This document shows, piece after piece, positions 1-7,719 of a stretch of DNA of 45,993 nt; the first letter of the stretch is position 1; each line of letters starts with the position of its first letter. The position numbers and the translations under genes are program-made. The DNA comes from CAYQLT01 sp964418425 (GTDB lineage: Bacteria > Bacillota > Limnochordia > Limnochordales > Geochordaceae). The notes beneath the pieces were generated by a model. That model saw nothing but the letters and a program-made list of their open reading frames with translations, was not told where the DNA came from and did not search any database. The stretch lies in assembly GCA_964418425.1 (NCBI GenBank), contig CAYQLT010000019.1:1-45993 (forward strand), read 5' to 3'.

Positions 1-148
1 AGGAGGTGTGGGCGTGCAGGTCGCCAAAGAAGACCTCAAGCCCATCCACCGCCTCACCGGCGCCCGGCGGGGCAGCCGCCACCGCCAGCAAGATGGCAAG
101 AATCCCGCCCCCCCGTCTGCCCGGCGTCCGCCCCCCGAGCCGCCCCAC
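1..148 (-). CDS. PHP-domain metallohydrolase, exported, N-terminal fragment cut by window edge
   Basis: A reading frame opens at a GTG (148-146) just after the guaA stop and runs off the left edge. The first 49 codons give a basic stretch (GRLGGRTPGRRGGG), a hydrophobic core (ILAILLAVAAA) and then VFFGDLHAHTS. The first two parts form a typical signal peptide. GDLHAHTS matches the first metal-binding motif (HxH) of PHP-superfamily phosphoesterases, which often follows an export signal in CehA/DUF3604-like proteins. The start has no good ribosome binding site, and the short 13-nt gap to guaA suggests coupled translation. Substrate is unknown; most of the protein lies outside the window. The assignment rests on one motif plus the signal peptide. 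Confidence 0.6.
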   Translation of the reverse strand, partial: MGRLGGRTPGRRGGGILAILLAVAAAPPGAGEAVDGLEVFFGDLHAHTS

Positions 149-161
149 CGGTGGGCGCCGC

Positions 162-1772
162 CTACTCCCACTCGATGGTGGCCGGGGGCTTGGGGCTGAC
201 GTCGTACACCACCCGGGAGACCCCGGGAACCTCGTTGGTGATCCGGTGGGAGATCCGGTCCAGTACGCCGTACGGAAGCGGCACCCAGTCGGCGGTCATC
301 CCGTCCTCGCTTTGCACGCACCGGATGGCGATGACCGGCCCGTACGTCCGGCAGTCGCCTTTCACCCCCACGCTTTCGCTCCCCGTCCAGACGGCAAAGG
401 CCTGCCATATTTCCCGGGAAATGCCTGCCCGCTCCAGCTCCTCCAGGACGATGGCGTCGGCCGCCCGCACCGTCTCCAGCTTCTCGGGGGTCACCTCGCC
501 CACGATCCGCACCGCCAGCCCGGGCCCCGGGAAGGGGTGCCGGTACACGATGGAGTCGGGGAGACCCAGCTCCAGGGCCAGCCGGCGCACCTCGTCCTTG
601 AAGAGGTAGCGCAGGGGCTCCACCAACACCAGCCCCATCTGCTCGGGGAGGCCGCCCACGTTGTGGTGGGATTTTATGGTGGCGCTGCGCCCGATGCCCG
701 ACTCCACCACGTCCGGGTACAGGGTCCCCTGCACGAGGTAGCGGACGTCCGCAAGACTCCGGGCCGCCTCCTCAAAGACGCGGACAAACTCCGCGCCCAC
801 CGCCCGGCGCTTCGCCTCCGGATCTCGCACCCCTTGCAGGCGTCGCAAGAACCGCTCGCCCGCCTCCAGCGCCATCAGTGGCAACTTCAGACGGTCGCTC
901 AAAGCCCGGCGAACCTCCTCCGCCTCGCCCCGGCGCAAAAGCCCGTGATCCACGAAGATAGCCGTGAGGCGCTCCCCGATGGCCCGGTGCACCAGCACCG
1001 CCGCTGTGGCCGAGTCCACACCCCCGCTGATGGCCACGATGGCACGCCCCTCGGCAAGCTCCTCCCGCAGCGCCGCCACCGCCATCTCCGAAAAGGAGGT
1101 CATGCTCCAGCTCCCCGAGACCCCTGCCACGTCGAAGAGAAACCGCCGTAACAGCTCCCGTCCGAAGGGGGTGTGGGCCACCTCGGGGTGAAACTGCACG
1201 CCGTACAACCCCGCATCGGGGAACTCCATGGCCGCCACCGGGGTGTGGGGCGTGCGGGCCGTCACCGAAAAGCCTGCGGGGGCCTCCACCACCACATCCG
1301 AGTGGCTCATCCAGCAGGTCAGCCGCTGACCGGGCCCGGCCAGCTCGCCCAGAAGGCGGCTTTCGCCCACCCTCTCGATCTCGGCCCGGCCGTACTCCTG
1401 GCGCACCCCCCGGCGCACCGCGCCCCCCAGGTCTCGGGCCATGAGCTGCATGCCATAGCAGATGCCCAAAACCGGCACGCGGCTCTCCCAGATCCCCGGG
1501 TCGATCCCCGGCGCCCCCGGCTCGTAGACGCTGGCCGGGCCCCCGGACAGCACGATGGCCCGGGGCCGGCGAGCCAAAAGCTCCGCGGCGCTTTGGGAGG
1601 GATCGACCACCTCGCAGTAGACGCCCAGCTCCCGGATGCGCCGGGCGATGAGCAGGGCGTACTGGGCGCCCAGATCCACCACGAGCACCGTCTCCCCGCT
1701 CACCAGCCGCGCCGGATCCACGCTGATGACGGAAGGCCGTGCCAGCGGGGCCCGGGTCGGATCGGGGTTCAT
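162..1772 (-). CDS. guaA: GMP synthase (glutamine-hydrolysing)
   Basis: Converts XMP to GMP using glutamine and ATP, the last step of guanine nucleotide synthesis; cytoplasmic. The 536-residue protein has the class I amidotransferase domain first (nucleophile Cys105 in LGICYGMQ; His-Glu pair in FHPEVAHT near 193). The ATP-pyrophosphatase domain follows (P-loop SGGVDSA near 245), then the C-terminal dimerisation domain ending TIEWE, as in the family. The ATG at 1772 overlaps the hpt stop by four bases (ATGA), so it is probably translated by coupling; no strong ribosome binding site is seen. The open frame continues upstream, but that part is the shadow of hpt. An hpt-guaA pair combines purine salvage with GMP synthesis. 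All key residues are intact. Confidence 0.97.
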   Translation of the reverse strand: MNPDPTRAPLARPSVISVDPARLVSGETVLVVDLGAQYALLIARRIRELGVYCEVVDPSQSAAELLARRPRAIVLSGGPASVYEPGAPGIDPGIWESRVPVLGICYGMQLMARDLGGAVRRGVRQEYGRAEIERVGESRLLGELAGPGQRLTCWMSHSDVVVEAPAGFSVTARTPHTPVAAMEFPDAGLYGVQFHPEVAHTPFGRELLRRFLFDVAGVSGSWSMTSFSEMAVAALREELAEGRAIVAISGGVDSATAAVLVHRAIGERLTAIFVDHGLLRRGEAEEVRRALSDRLKLPLMALEAGERFLRRLQGVRDPEAKRRAVGAEFVRVFEEAARSLADVRYLVQGTLYPDVVESGIGRSATIKSHHNVGGLPEQMGLVLVEPLRYLFKDEVRRLALELGLPDSIVYRHPFPGPGLAVRIVGEVTPEKLETVRAADAIVLEELERAGISREIWQAFAVWTGSESVGVKGDCRTYGPVIAIRCVQSEDGMTADWVPLPYGVLDRISHRITNEVPGVSRVVYDVSPKPPATIEWE

Positions 1773-2365
1773 AAGGCCCGATCGCCCGCCGCGTCGTCCT
1801 CCGCCGGGCTCAGGGATTGATAAACCGCAGGCTTCAGGACGCCGATGAAGGGGAGGTTGCGGTACCACCCGGCGTAATCGAGCCCGTAGCCCACCACGAA
1901 GCGGTTGGGAATCTGGAAGCCCACGTAATCCAGGGGTACATCCAGGACCCGCCGCTCCCGCTTGTCCAAAAGCACGCACACCTTCAAGCTGGCGGGCCGG
2001 CGGGAGGAGAGGTTGTCCAGCAGGTAGCGCAACGTCAGCCCCGTATCCACGATATCCTCCACGACCAGCACGTGGCGCCCGGCGATGGGATGGTCCAGGT
2101 CCTTGAGGATGCGGACCACGCCCGTGCTGCGGGTGCCCGAGCCGTAGCTGGAGATGGCCATGAAATCGACCGTGATATGGGTGGAGATAGCCCGCAAGAG
2201 ATCCGAGAGAAAGAGGACGGCGCCCTTCAGGATCCCCACCAGCACCGGATTGCGGTTTTCGTAATCCCGGGAGATGGCAGCTCCCAGCTCGCCCACCCGA
2301 CGCGCGATGGACTGCTCGTCCACCAGAACTTCCGCGATGTCGTCCACCAGGGAGCGGGCCCCCAC
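1769..2365 (-). CDS. hpt: Hypoxanthine(-guanine) phosphoribosyltransferase
   Basis: Salvages hypoxanthine and guanine to IMP and GMP with PRPP; cytoplasmic. The type I PRTase signature is VLVVEDIVDTGLTLRYL, with the acidic pair that binds the PRPP ribose. The flexible-loop region SSYGSGTRSTG and the C-terminal DYVGFQIPNRFVVGYGLDY, which binds the purine, are also present. The GTG at 2365 was chosen because AGAGGGG lies about 6 nt upstream and gives 198 residues, close to the family norm of about 180. A GTG at 2347 is possible, and the frame is open upstream to 2464. The stop overlaps the guaA start by four bases. Confidence 0.93.
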   Translation of the reverse strand: MGARSLVDDIAEVLVDEQSIARRVGELGAAISRDYENRNPVLVGILKGAVLFLSDLLRAISTHITVDFMAISSYGSGTRSTGVVRILKDLDHPIAGRHVLVVEDIVDTGLTLRYLLDNLSSRRPASLKVCVLLDKRERRVLDVPLDYVGFQIPNRFVVGYGLDYAGWYRNLPFIGVLKPAVYQSLSPAEDDAAGDRAL

Positions 2366-2409
2366 GGAGGGCCCCTCTGCGGCCGGCCCCAATGACCTCG
2401 ACGCCCCTC

Positions 2410-2988
2410 TTAACCGCCCGGGCCCTGGCCGGGCGAAGGGGTCGGCTCCCCGGGACGCTCCCACACCCCACTGCGCCCGCCGGACTTGCGGACCAGGCGG
2501 ACCTCCCCGATGACCATCTCCCGGTCGATGGCCTTGGCCATATCATACACGGTCAGGGCGGCCACGCACACGGCCGTCAGCGCCTCCATCTCCACCCCGG
2601 TGGTCCACGTGGCCCGGGCCACAGCCTCGATATCGATGCAGCCTTCCCGGGCATTGGCCTCCAGCGCCACGGAGACGGACCCCAGGGGGATGGGATGGCA
2701 CAGGGGTACAAGCTCCCAGGTTCGCTTGGCGGCCAGAATCCCGGCCGTGCGGGCGGCCGCCAGCACGTCCCCCTTGGGTAAGGTTCCGGCCGCGATGGCC
2801 GCCAGCGTCTCGGGCCGCATGTAAACCCGACCCCGCGCCACGGCCTCCCGGGCCGTCACCCGCTTTTCGGAGACGTCCACCATCCGGGCCCGGCCTGCGG
2901 CGTCCAGGTGGGTCAGGCCCGATCCCGGCTCCCCAGCAGCCCCCGAACCGGCCCCAAAACCGGCCGGGCCGGGTCGGTCCGGCGGCAA
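2410..2988 (-). CDS. moaC: Cyclic pyranopterin monophosphate synthase (molybdenum cofactor step 1b)
   Basis: MoaC converts the MoaA product (3',8-cyclo-GTP) to cyclic pyranopterin phosphate in molybdopterin synthesis. The core is complete: LTHLDAAGRARMVDVSEK at the N-terminus, the active-site segment LVPLCHPIPL, and TTGVEMEALTAVCVAALTVYDMAKAID. The start is uncertain. TTG codons at 2988 and 3000 are in frame, neither has a good ribosome binding site, and an ATG lies at 3099 inside glnA. I took 2988, which gives 192 residues against about 160 in the family; the extra is a low-complexity N-terminus and a Pro/Gly-rich C-terminal tail. It follows glnA by 25 nt. No other molybdenum cofactor gene is in the window. 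Confidence 0.88.
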   Translation of the reverse strand: MPPDRPGPAGFGAGSGAAGEPGSGLTHLDAAGRARMVDVSEKRVTAREAVARGRVYMRPETLAAIAAGTLPKGDVLAAARTAGILAAKRTWELVPLCHPIPLGSVSVALEANAREGCIDIEAVARATWTTGVEMEALTAVCVAALTVYDMAKAIDREMVIGEVRLVRKSGGRSGVWERPGEPTPSPGQGPGG

Positions 2989-3013
2989 CGGAGAGCTCAA
3001 GCCCGGCTCGCTG

Positions 3014-4345
3014 TCAGAAGGTCCCAAGGTACTGCTGGAGCTCCCACCCGTGAACCTGGGTGCGATAGACGTCCCACTCGATCCGCTTGGCCTCCACAAG
3101 CCTCTGGAACACGTGCGGCCCCAGGGTCTGCGCCATCAGTTCGTCCTGGGTCAGCTCGTTGATGGCCTCCTCCAACGAGCCCGGGAGGCTGCGGATGCCA
3201 GCCCGCTGGCGTTCTTCGGGTGTCATGTGGTAGATGTTTTTGTTCTGCGACTCCGGCGGTGTCAGCCGGCGGCGCACCCCGTCCAGGCCGGCGGCGATGA
3301 TCACCGCGAAGGCCAGGTACGGGTTGCACGACGGGTCGGGGCTGCGCAGCTCCACCCGGGTCGCCGAACCCCGGGCGGCCGGCACCCGCAACAGGGCGCT
3401 TCGGTTCTGGGCGGACCAGGAGATGTATACCGGCGCTTCGTAGCCGGGCACGAGCCTCTTGTAGGAGTTCACCAGGGGATTGGTGACCGCGGTGAACGCC
3501 CGGGCATGCTGGATCAGGCCGGCGATGAAATGCAGCGCCGTGTCGCTCAGTTCGTAGGGGCCGGTGGGGTCGTAAAAGGCGTTTCGGCCGTCTCGAAACA
3601 GGGAGATGTGGGTGTGCATGCCGTTGCCCGCAACCCCAAAGATGGGCTTGGGCATGAAGGTGGCATGCAGGCCGTGGCGGGCGGCTATGGCGCGGGTCAC
3701 CACCTTCAGGGTGGCCACCCGGTCCGCGGTCACCAGCGCGTCGTCGTACTTGAAGTCGATCTCGTGCTGGCCAGGGGCCACCTCATGGTGGGAGGCCTCC
3801 ACCTCGAAGCCCATCTGTTCCAGGGCCAGCACGATGTCCCGCCGGGTGATCTCGCCCAAATCGAGGGGCCCCATGTCGAAATACCCGGCCTCGTCGTGGG
3901 TCTGGGTGGTAGGACGCCCCTCCGCGTCCTTGCGGAAAAGGAAAAACTCGCACTCCGGGCCGAGCATGACGGAAAAACCCATGTCGGCCGCCTCTTCCAG
4001 CACCCGCTTGAGCACGTAGCGGGGATCGCCTTCGAAGGGCTTGCCGTCGGGGCGGTACACGTCACAGATGAGGCGGGCGCTGGCCCGCTCCCCCTCCACC
4101 GAAGGGAACAGGCAGTAGGTGCCGGGATCCGGGCGCAACGTCATGTCCGACTCTTCAATGCGGGTGAACCCCTCGATGGAAGACCCGTCGAACATCATGC
4201 CCTCGGTGAGGGCGCGCTCCAGCTGGCTCACCGGGATGGCGACGTTTTTGACGATGCCCAGGATGTCGGTGAACTGCAGCCGAATGAAGTGAAGCTGGTC
4301 CTCTTTGGCCCGCTCCAGGATCCGGGCCGTGCCGGGCCGTTCCAT
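3014..4345 (-). CDS. glnA: Glutamine synthetase, type I
   Basis: Makes glutamine from glutamate, ammonia and ATP; cytoplasmic dodecamer. With the ATG at 4345 it has 443 residues, the size of the Bacillus-type GSI-alpha enzyme (444). Visible family motifs include FDGSSIEGF in the beta-grasp domain, LGPECEFFLF, GNGMHTHISLF (ATP/glutamate site), NPLVNSYKRLVPGYEAP (latch) and RVELRSPDPSCNPYL. GSI-alpha enzymes are controlled by feedback and by GlnR rather than by adenylylation; I did not see the adenylylation-site context of GSI-beta. It lies 232 nt downstream of glnR, a wide gap for a glnRA pair, and nothing recognisable occupies it. Confidence 0.97.
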   Translation of the reverse strand: MERPGTARILERAKEDQLHFIRLQFTDILGIVKNVAIPVSQLERALTEGMMFDGSSIEGFTRIEESDMTLRPDPGTYCLFPSVEGERASARLICDVYRPDGKPFEGDPRYVLKRVLEEAADMGFSVMLGPECEFFLFRKDAEGRPTTQTHDEAGYFDMGPLDLGEITRRDIVLALEQMGFEVEASHHEVAPGQHEIDFKYDDALVTADRVATLKVVTRAIAARHGLHATFMPKPIFGVAGNGMHTHISLFRDGRNAFYDPTGPYELSDTALHFIAGLIQHARAFTAVTNPLVNSYKRLVPGYEAPVYISWSAQNRSALLRVPAARGSATRVELRSPDPSCNPYLAFAVIIAAGLDGVRRRLTPPESQNKNIYHMTPEERQRAGIRSLPGSLEEAINELTQDELMAQTLGPHVFQRLVEAKRIEWDVYRTQVHGWELQQYLGTF

Positions 4346-4577
4346 GTCGCGTCCAGCTCTTCCCTTCCTCGCGCCGCCGGGCGCCTGCGTCGCCAGGTCG
4401 GCATGGCCAGCCACTACGCCGCGCGAGGATCAGGTTCCTCCCGCCGCAACCCGCCCGGGCCCCGGGAGTGCCTCCGGGCCGCGTCGCCCCGCCTGCGGGC
4501 CCCGCAGCACGCAAACCCTGCCGGCCGGCATGCGGGTCCGTCGCGCCGGCATCTCACGGCGAACTCGGCAACCCGCC

Positions 4578-5105
4578 TCAGAATTGAGCTTGCTGGGACG
4601 CCGAGCCCCGAGCGTCCTCCAGCCAGCGGACCAGCTCGTCCTGGTGGTCGACGGGGAAAAGGGAGGAGAGCCTTCGCCCCCGGGCCTGGCGGAAGACCCC
4701 CGGGTGATGTACCGGCTGCGGCACAGCGGGCGCCTCGGAGCCGTCCCCGGTGGCAGCCGGGCCCGCGCCGGACGTCACCCGCTGCGCCGGTGCCGGCATG
4801 GGCGTCTCCCGGACCTTTGCCACCTCTCTTGCCTCACCCGCCGACGGCCCCGACGGCGAAGAGCGCTCCTGAGCCTGCAGGTAGGCCCGGGCACCCTCCA
4901 GGTTGAGGCCCTGGGCGAGCAGATCCTTCACCTGGCGCAGGCGCTGCACGTCCGCCACGGAATACAGGCGACGGTTTCCTCGGGTGCGGCTCGGACTGAG
5001 CAGCCCCTCCTTCTCGTAATAGCGGATCTGGCGCGCCGACAGGCCGGTCAGCCTCTGGACCACCCCGATGGGATACACCGGAATATGGCTCTCCTGCGCC
5101 GCCAC
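4578..5105 (-). CDS. glnR: MerR-family nitrogen regulator, GlnR-like, with C-terminal extension
   Basis: Likely repressor of the glnR-glnA region. In Bacillus, GlnR binds DNA when its C-terminal tail is engaged by feedback-inhibited glutamine synthetase. Residues 9-32 (PVYPIGVVQRLTGLSARQIR and on) and 42-56 (GNRRLYSVADVQRL) form the winged-helix MerR domain and closely resemble GlnR/TnrA. A low-complexity linker spans about 80-135. The region 138-150 (FRQARGRRLSSLF) resembles the Bacillus tail FRQGDMSRFF, but about 25 more residues follow. The GTG at 5105 was chosen over GTG 5114 because AAGGGGGTGGAG sits at proper distance only from 5105. It has its own promoter (5185-5214) and a 5' leader with an inverted repeat. 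Confidence 0.88.
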   Translation of the reverse strand: MAAQESHIPVYPIGVVQRLTGLSARQIRYYEKEGLLSPSRTRGNRRLYSVADVQRLRQVKDLLAQGLNLEGARAYLQAQERSSPSGPSAGEAREVAKVRETPMPAPAQRVTSGAGPAATGDGSEAPAVPQPVHHPGVFRQARGRRLSSLFPVDHQDELVRWLEDARGSASQQAQF

Positions 5106-5138
5106 GCGCTCCACCCCCTTCTGGCGGCCGTTTCATGC

Positions 5139-5166
5139 TGTCCCCGGCCGGCTGCAGCCGGGGACA
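5139..5166. repeat. Inverted repeat TGTCCCCGGC-N8-GCCGGGGACA in the glnR leader
   Basis: Two perfect 10-nt arms flank an 8-nt loop. The repeat lies between the glnR promoter (5185-5214) and the glnR start, about 12-40 nt into the predicted transcript. It can be read as a DNA operator or as an RNA hairpin just ahead of the ribosome binding site. No U-run follows on the minus strand, so it is not a normal terminator. The TGT...ACA ends recall the outer bases of GlnR boxes, but the AT-rich interior is missing. Function is open. Confidence 0.55.
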
Positions 5167-5184
5167 TTACCCCCTTCTGACCGC

Positions 5185-5214
5185 ATCATAGACCGAGCCC
5201 GGCGGCCGTCGCAA
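5185..5214 (-). promoter_or_regulatory. Sigma-A-type promoter of glnR (-glnA)
   Basis: On the minus strand TTGCGA (5214-5209) is followed after 18 nt by TATGAT (5190-5185). The -35 box starts just past the alr stop, so glnR has its own promoter rather than depending on alr. The predicted start is near 5178, giving a leader of about 70 nt that contains the 5139-5166 inverted repeat. Confidence 0.6.
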
Positions 5215-5238
5215 GCCCGTGGGCGCTGTCATGTCACA

Positions 5239-6402
5239 CTAAAGGTACACCCGTGGCAGGCGCGGCCCCAGACGTGTTAGAATCTCGTAAGAAATAGTGC
5301 CCATCAGGGTAGCCGCCTCATCCACGGTCATCTCCCCGTCGCCTCCGGGCCCCAGCAGAAGGGCGGGCTCGCCCGCGGACACAGGGTCGTCTCCCACCTC
5401 CGCCATGCACTGATCCATGCAGATGCGGCCCACGATGGGGTACGCCCGGCCCCGGATCACGGCCCGGGCCCGTCCCGACAACAGGCGGCTGAACCCGTCG
5501 GCGTATCCCACCGAGAGGGTGACCACGTTGGCCGGGCGGGGGGTGGTGTAGGTCCTGCCGTAGCTGATGGAGCTTCCGGCCGGCAACCGCCGGGCCTCGG
5601 CCACCGTGGCCCACAGCCGAAGCGCCGGCCGAAGCTCGGCCCGAGAGCGCAGGTGAGGCGCAGGGTAGTAGCCGTAGAGGCCGATCCCGCATCGCACCAT
5701 CTCCAGGCCCAGCTCCGGACGGGCGAGAAGCCCCGCCGTGTTGAGCATATGGCGAACGCTTACACGGACGCCGCTCGCCTCCAGCGCTTCCCACACCTGA
5801 CGAAACGTGGCCGCCTGGCGCAGCATGTAGCCCGCATCGGGCTCGTCGGCGGTGGCCAGGTGCGTGTACAGGCCTTCCAGGCGCAAGCCCGGCAGGGAGC
5901 ATATCTCCCGAACCAGGGCCGGGGCCTGCTGCGGCAAAACGCCGAGCCTCCCCATCCCGGTATCCACCTTGACGTGCACCCGCACGACCCTCCCGGCGGC
6001 CCGGGCCGCCTCGGAAAGCCGTCGGGCCGCCTGCAGGGTGGTGATGGTCGCCGTCAGGTCTTCGTGCACGAACCGCTCCAGGGGCTCGGCTGCCCCACCG
6101 ACCCCGAACACCAGGATCGGCGCCCGGATCCCGGCCCGGCGCAGCGCCACGGCCTCTTCTGCGGTGGCCACCCCCAGGTAGGCCGCGCCGCCCGCCAGAG
6201 CCGCCCTCGCGACGGCCACGGCCCCGTGGCCGTACCCATCGGCCTTCACCACCGCCATCAGCCTGGCCGGGCGGGCCAGGTCGGCCAGCACCCGGGCGTT
6301 GTGCGCAATGGCGGCCGTCTGCACCTCCACCCAGGCGCGGCGGGGTACGCCCGCCGGCGGCTCGCGCGAATCGTCAACCCTGTTGCTCTGATCTGTTGAC
6401 AA
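5239..6402 (-). CDS. alr: Alanine racemase
   Basis: PLP enzyme that interconverts L- and D-alanine for peptidoglycan. At 387 residues it has the usual length. The PLP lysine is Lys53 in VVKADGYGHG. The alpha/beta barrel contains VHVKVDTGMGRLG and GLYTHLATADE. The second-domain catalytic Tyr is in SISYGRTY, and MDQCMAEV is the conserved C-terminal motif. The start is the TTG at 6402, preceded by a G-rich stretch; no ATG or GTG occurs before the conserved AWVEV segment. The first codons overlap the candidate BirA operator (6371-6402) and the -35 box of the divergent birA promoter, so the two genes share a crowded intergenic region. Confidence 0.95.
   Translation of the reverse strand: MSTDQSNRVDDSREPPAGVPRRAWVEVQTAAIAHNARVLADLARPARLMAVVKADGYGHGAVAVARAALAGGAAYLGVATAEEAVALRRAGIRAPILVFGVGGAAEPLERFVHEDLTATITTLQAARRLSEAARAAGRVVRVHVKVDTGMGRLGVLPQQAPALVREICSLPGLRLEGLYTHLATADEPDAGYMLRQAATFRQVWEALEASGVRVSVRHMLNTAGLLARPELGLEMVRCGIGLYGYYPAPHLRSRAELRPALRLWATVAEARRLPAGSSISYGRTYTTPRPANVVTLSVGYADGFSRLLSGRARAVIRGRAYPIVGRICMDQCMAEVGDDPVSAGEPALLLGPGGDGEMTVDEAATLMGTISYEILTRLGPRLPRVYL
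6371..6402. promoter_or_regulatory. Candidate BirA operator (inverted repeat TCGTCAACC-N14-TGTTGACAA)
   Basis: The half-sites TCGTCAACC (6371-6379) and TGTTGACAA (6394-6402) are near-perfect inverted repeats (core GTCAAC/GTTGAC) separated by 14 nt. The published biotin-repressor operators of bacteria have half-sites like TTGTAAACC or TTGTTAACC with 14-16 nt between. The site overlaps the -35 box of birA (6396-6401), the expected position for repression, and the BirA encoded here has a DNA-binding domain. The match is by eye and the half-sites differ from consensus at two positions each. Confidence 0.5.
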
Positions 6403-6425
6403 TGTCCGGCCCCCCGCGGTAGATT
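6396..6425 (+). promoter_or_regulatory. Sigma-A-type promoter of birA
   Basis: A consensus TTGACA (6396-6401), an 18-nt spacer and TAGATT (6420-6425) lie about 160 nt upstream of the birA start. It is the best -35 hexamer seen on the plus strand of the left third and overlaps the inverted repeat described as a BirA operator. Confidence 0.6.
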
Positions 6426-6584
6426 CCCTCCGGGCGACCCGGCGGGCGGCGCTCCCCGGCGAAGGTAAGTCTCGCCAGCGCCGCGCCTCACGGGCGGCAA
6501 CCTCGTCGGCGCCACTGCCAGCCAGGGCCAGGCGCGCCGCCGCTGCCGGGCGCGGTCACGCCACCCCCGGGGGAGGGTCCGCCT

Positions 6585-7604
6585 GTGGTCTTTTCGACCG
6601 CCACCCATCCGGACCTGGTGACCCTGCGCCGGGCCCTCTCGGCCGGCACGCATGTCTCCGGCGAACAGCTGGCCCGGATGCTGGGCAAGAGCCGCACGGC
6701 GGTCTGGAAAGAGCTGGGCAAGCTTCGGGCCCTGGGGTACGGCCTCGAAGGCTCGCCCCGGCGAGGATACCGGCTGGCGTCCGTCCCCGACGTGCCCTAC
6801 CCGTGGGAGCTGGCTGCCCTCGGGATCGGGTCGGCCGGCGGCGCCACCTCTCTCATCGGGGCGTCCCTTGTCTACCACCCCACCGTCGGGTCCACCAACG
6901 ACGTCGCCCGCACCCTGGCGGAAGAGGGCTGCCCGGAGGGAACGGTGGTGGTGGCCGACCGGCAGACCCGGGGCCGGGGCCGCCGGGGCCGGCAGTGGCT
7001 CTCGCCGCCGGGGGGCCTTTGGTTCTCGGTGGTGCTGCGTCCGTCGCTTCACCCCAGCCGATGCGGGCTGATGCCCCTTGCAGCCGCCGTGGCCGTGGCG
7101 CAGGCCCTGGAAGGGCTGTGCTGTTCGCCGCTCTCCATCAAATGGCCCAACGACGTTCTCCTGGGCGGGCGAAAGGTGTGCGGGATCCTGGCGGAGCTGT
7201 CCGCCGACCACGAGACGGTGCGCTACGTCGTCCTCGGTGTGGGGATCAACGTGGACCCGCCGCCCCTCGCCGGCGACCCTCCCCCCACGGGCCTGCGGGC
7301 CCACGGGTGCTCCTCGGGCCGAACCGCCGTCCTGGCGGCGGTGCTGGCCCGCCTGGAGGCAGCGTACCGAGACCTGCACCGCCAGGGGCCCGAGTGGCTG
7401 GTGGCCGAGGCGGATCGGCGGCTGGCCTGGAAAGGCGAGCCCGTGCGGGTCGACATGGGGTCGACGGAAATCGAGGGGCTGCTCGTGGGGCTGGAACGCG
7501 ACTCCGCAGCGCTCCTGGTGCGCACCGGCCCGGGAGAACCTGTGCGGGTTTGGGCCGGAGACGTGAGCCTGCGCCCCGCCGAGCGGACGGCCCGGCCGCC
7601 CTGA
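6585..7604 (+). CDS. birA: Bifunctional biotin-protein ligase / biotin repressor BirA
   Basis: Activates biotin to biotinyl-AMP and attaches it to carboxylase carrier domains; with an HTH domain it also represses biotin genes. The 339-residue protein has the winged helix at about 26-62 (GEQLARMLGKSRTAVWKELG, then GYGLEGSPRRGYRL). The ligase domain follows, with the biotinyl-AMP loop GRGRRGRQWLSP, the segment GGLWFSVVLRP, the lysine motif KWPNDVLLGGRKVCGILAE and a small C-terminal SH3-like domain. The GTG at 6585 has GGGAGG eight bases upstream. This is a class II BirA. The inverted repeat over its own promoter suggests autoregulation, and bioY lies 115 nt downstream. Confidence 0.95.
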   Translation: MVFSTATHPDLVTLRRALSAGTHVSGEQLARMLGKSRTAVWKELGKLRALGYGLEGSPRRGYRLASVPDVPYPWELAALGIGSAGGATSLIGASLVYHPTVGSTNDVARTLAEEGCPEGTVVVADRQTRGRGRRGRQWLSPPGGLWFSVVLRPSLHPSRCGLMPLAAAVAVAQALEGLCCSPLSIKWPNDVLLGGRKVCGILAELSADHETVRYVVLGVGINVDPPPLAGDPPPTGLRAHGCSSGRTAVLAAVLARLEAAYRDLHRQGPEWLVAEADRRLAWKGEPVRVDMGSTEIEGLLVGLERDSAALLVRTGPGEPVRVWAGDVSLRPAERTARPP

Positions 7605-7719
7605 GGCTGGTGAAGCCTGTTCCGGGGCAGCGGACGACCCGCGGCTCCAGGTGGCGGCAACAGCCGGATCGCTCCGGCAAAGAGACGGGGATAGCAAGAA
7701 CCGGAACAGGAGGCAGAGT

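Noticed and set aside
3050..4906. Long plus-strand open frame opposite glnA and glnR
   Set aside because: glnA and glnR on the other strand carry full family motifs; the plus-strand product shows none.
5139..5166. Reading the inverted repeat as the alr terminator
   Set aside because: A good glnR promoter lies between alr and the repeat, and no U-run follows it on the minus strand.
5115..5238. Canonical GlnR box (TGTNA-N7-TNACA) upstream of glnR
   Set aside because: Both strands were read; the TGTGACATGACA stretch near 5229-5240 has the wrong spacing.
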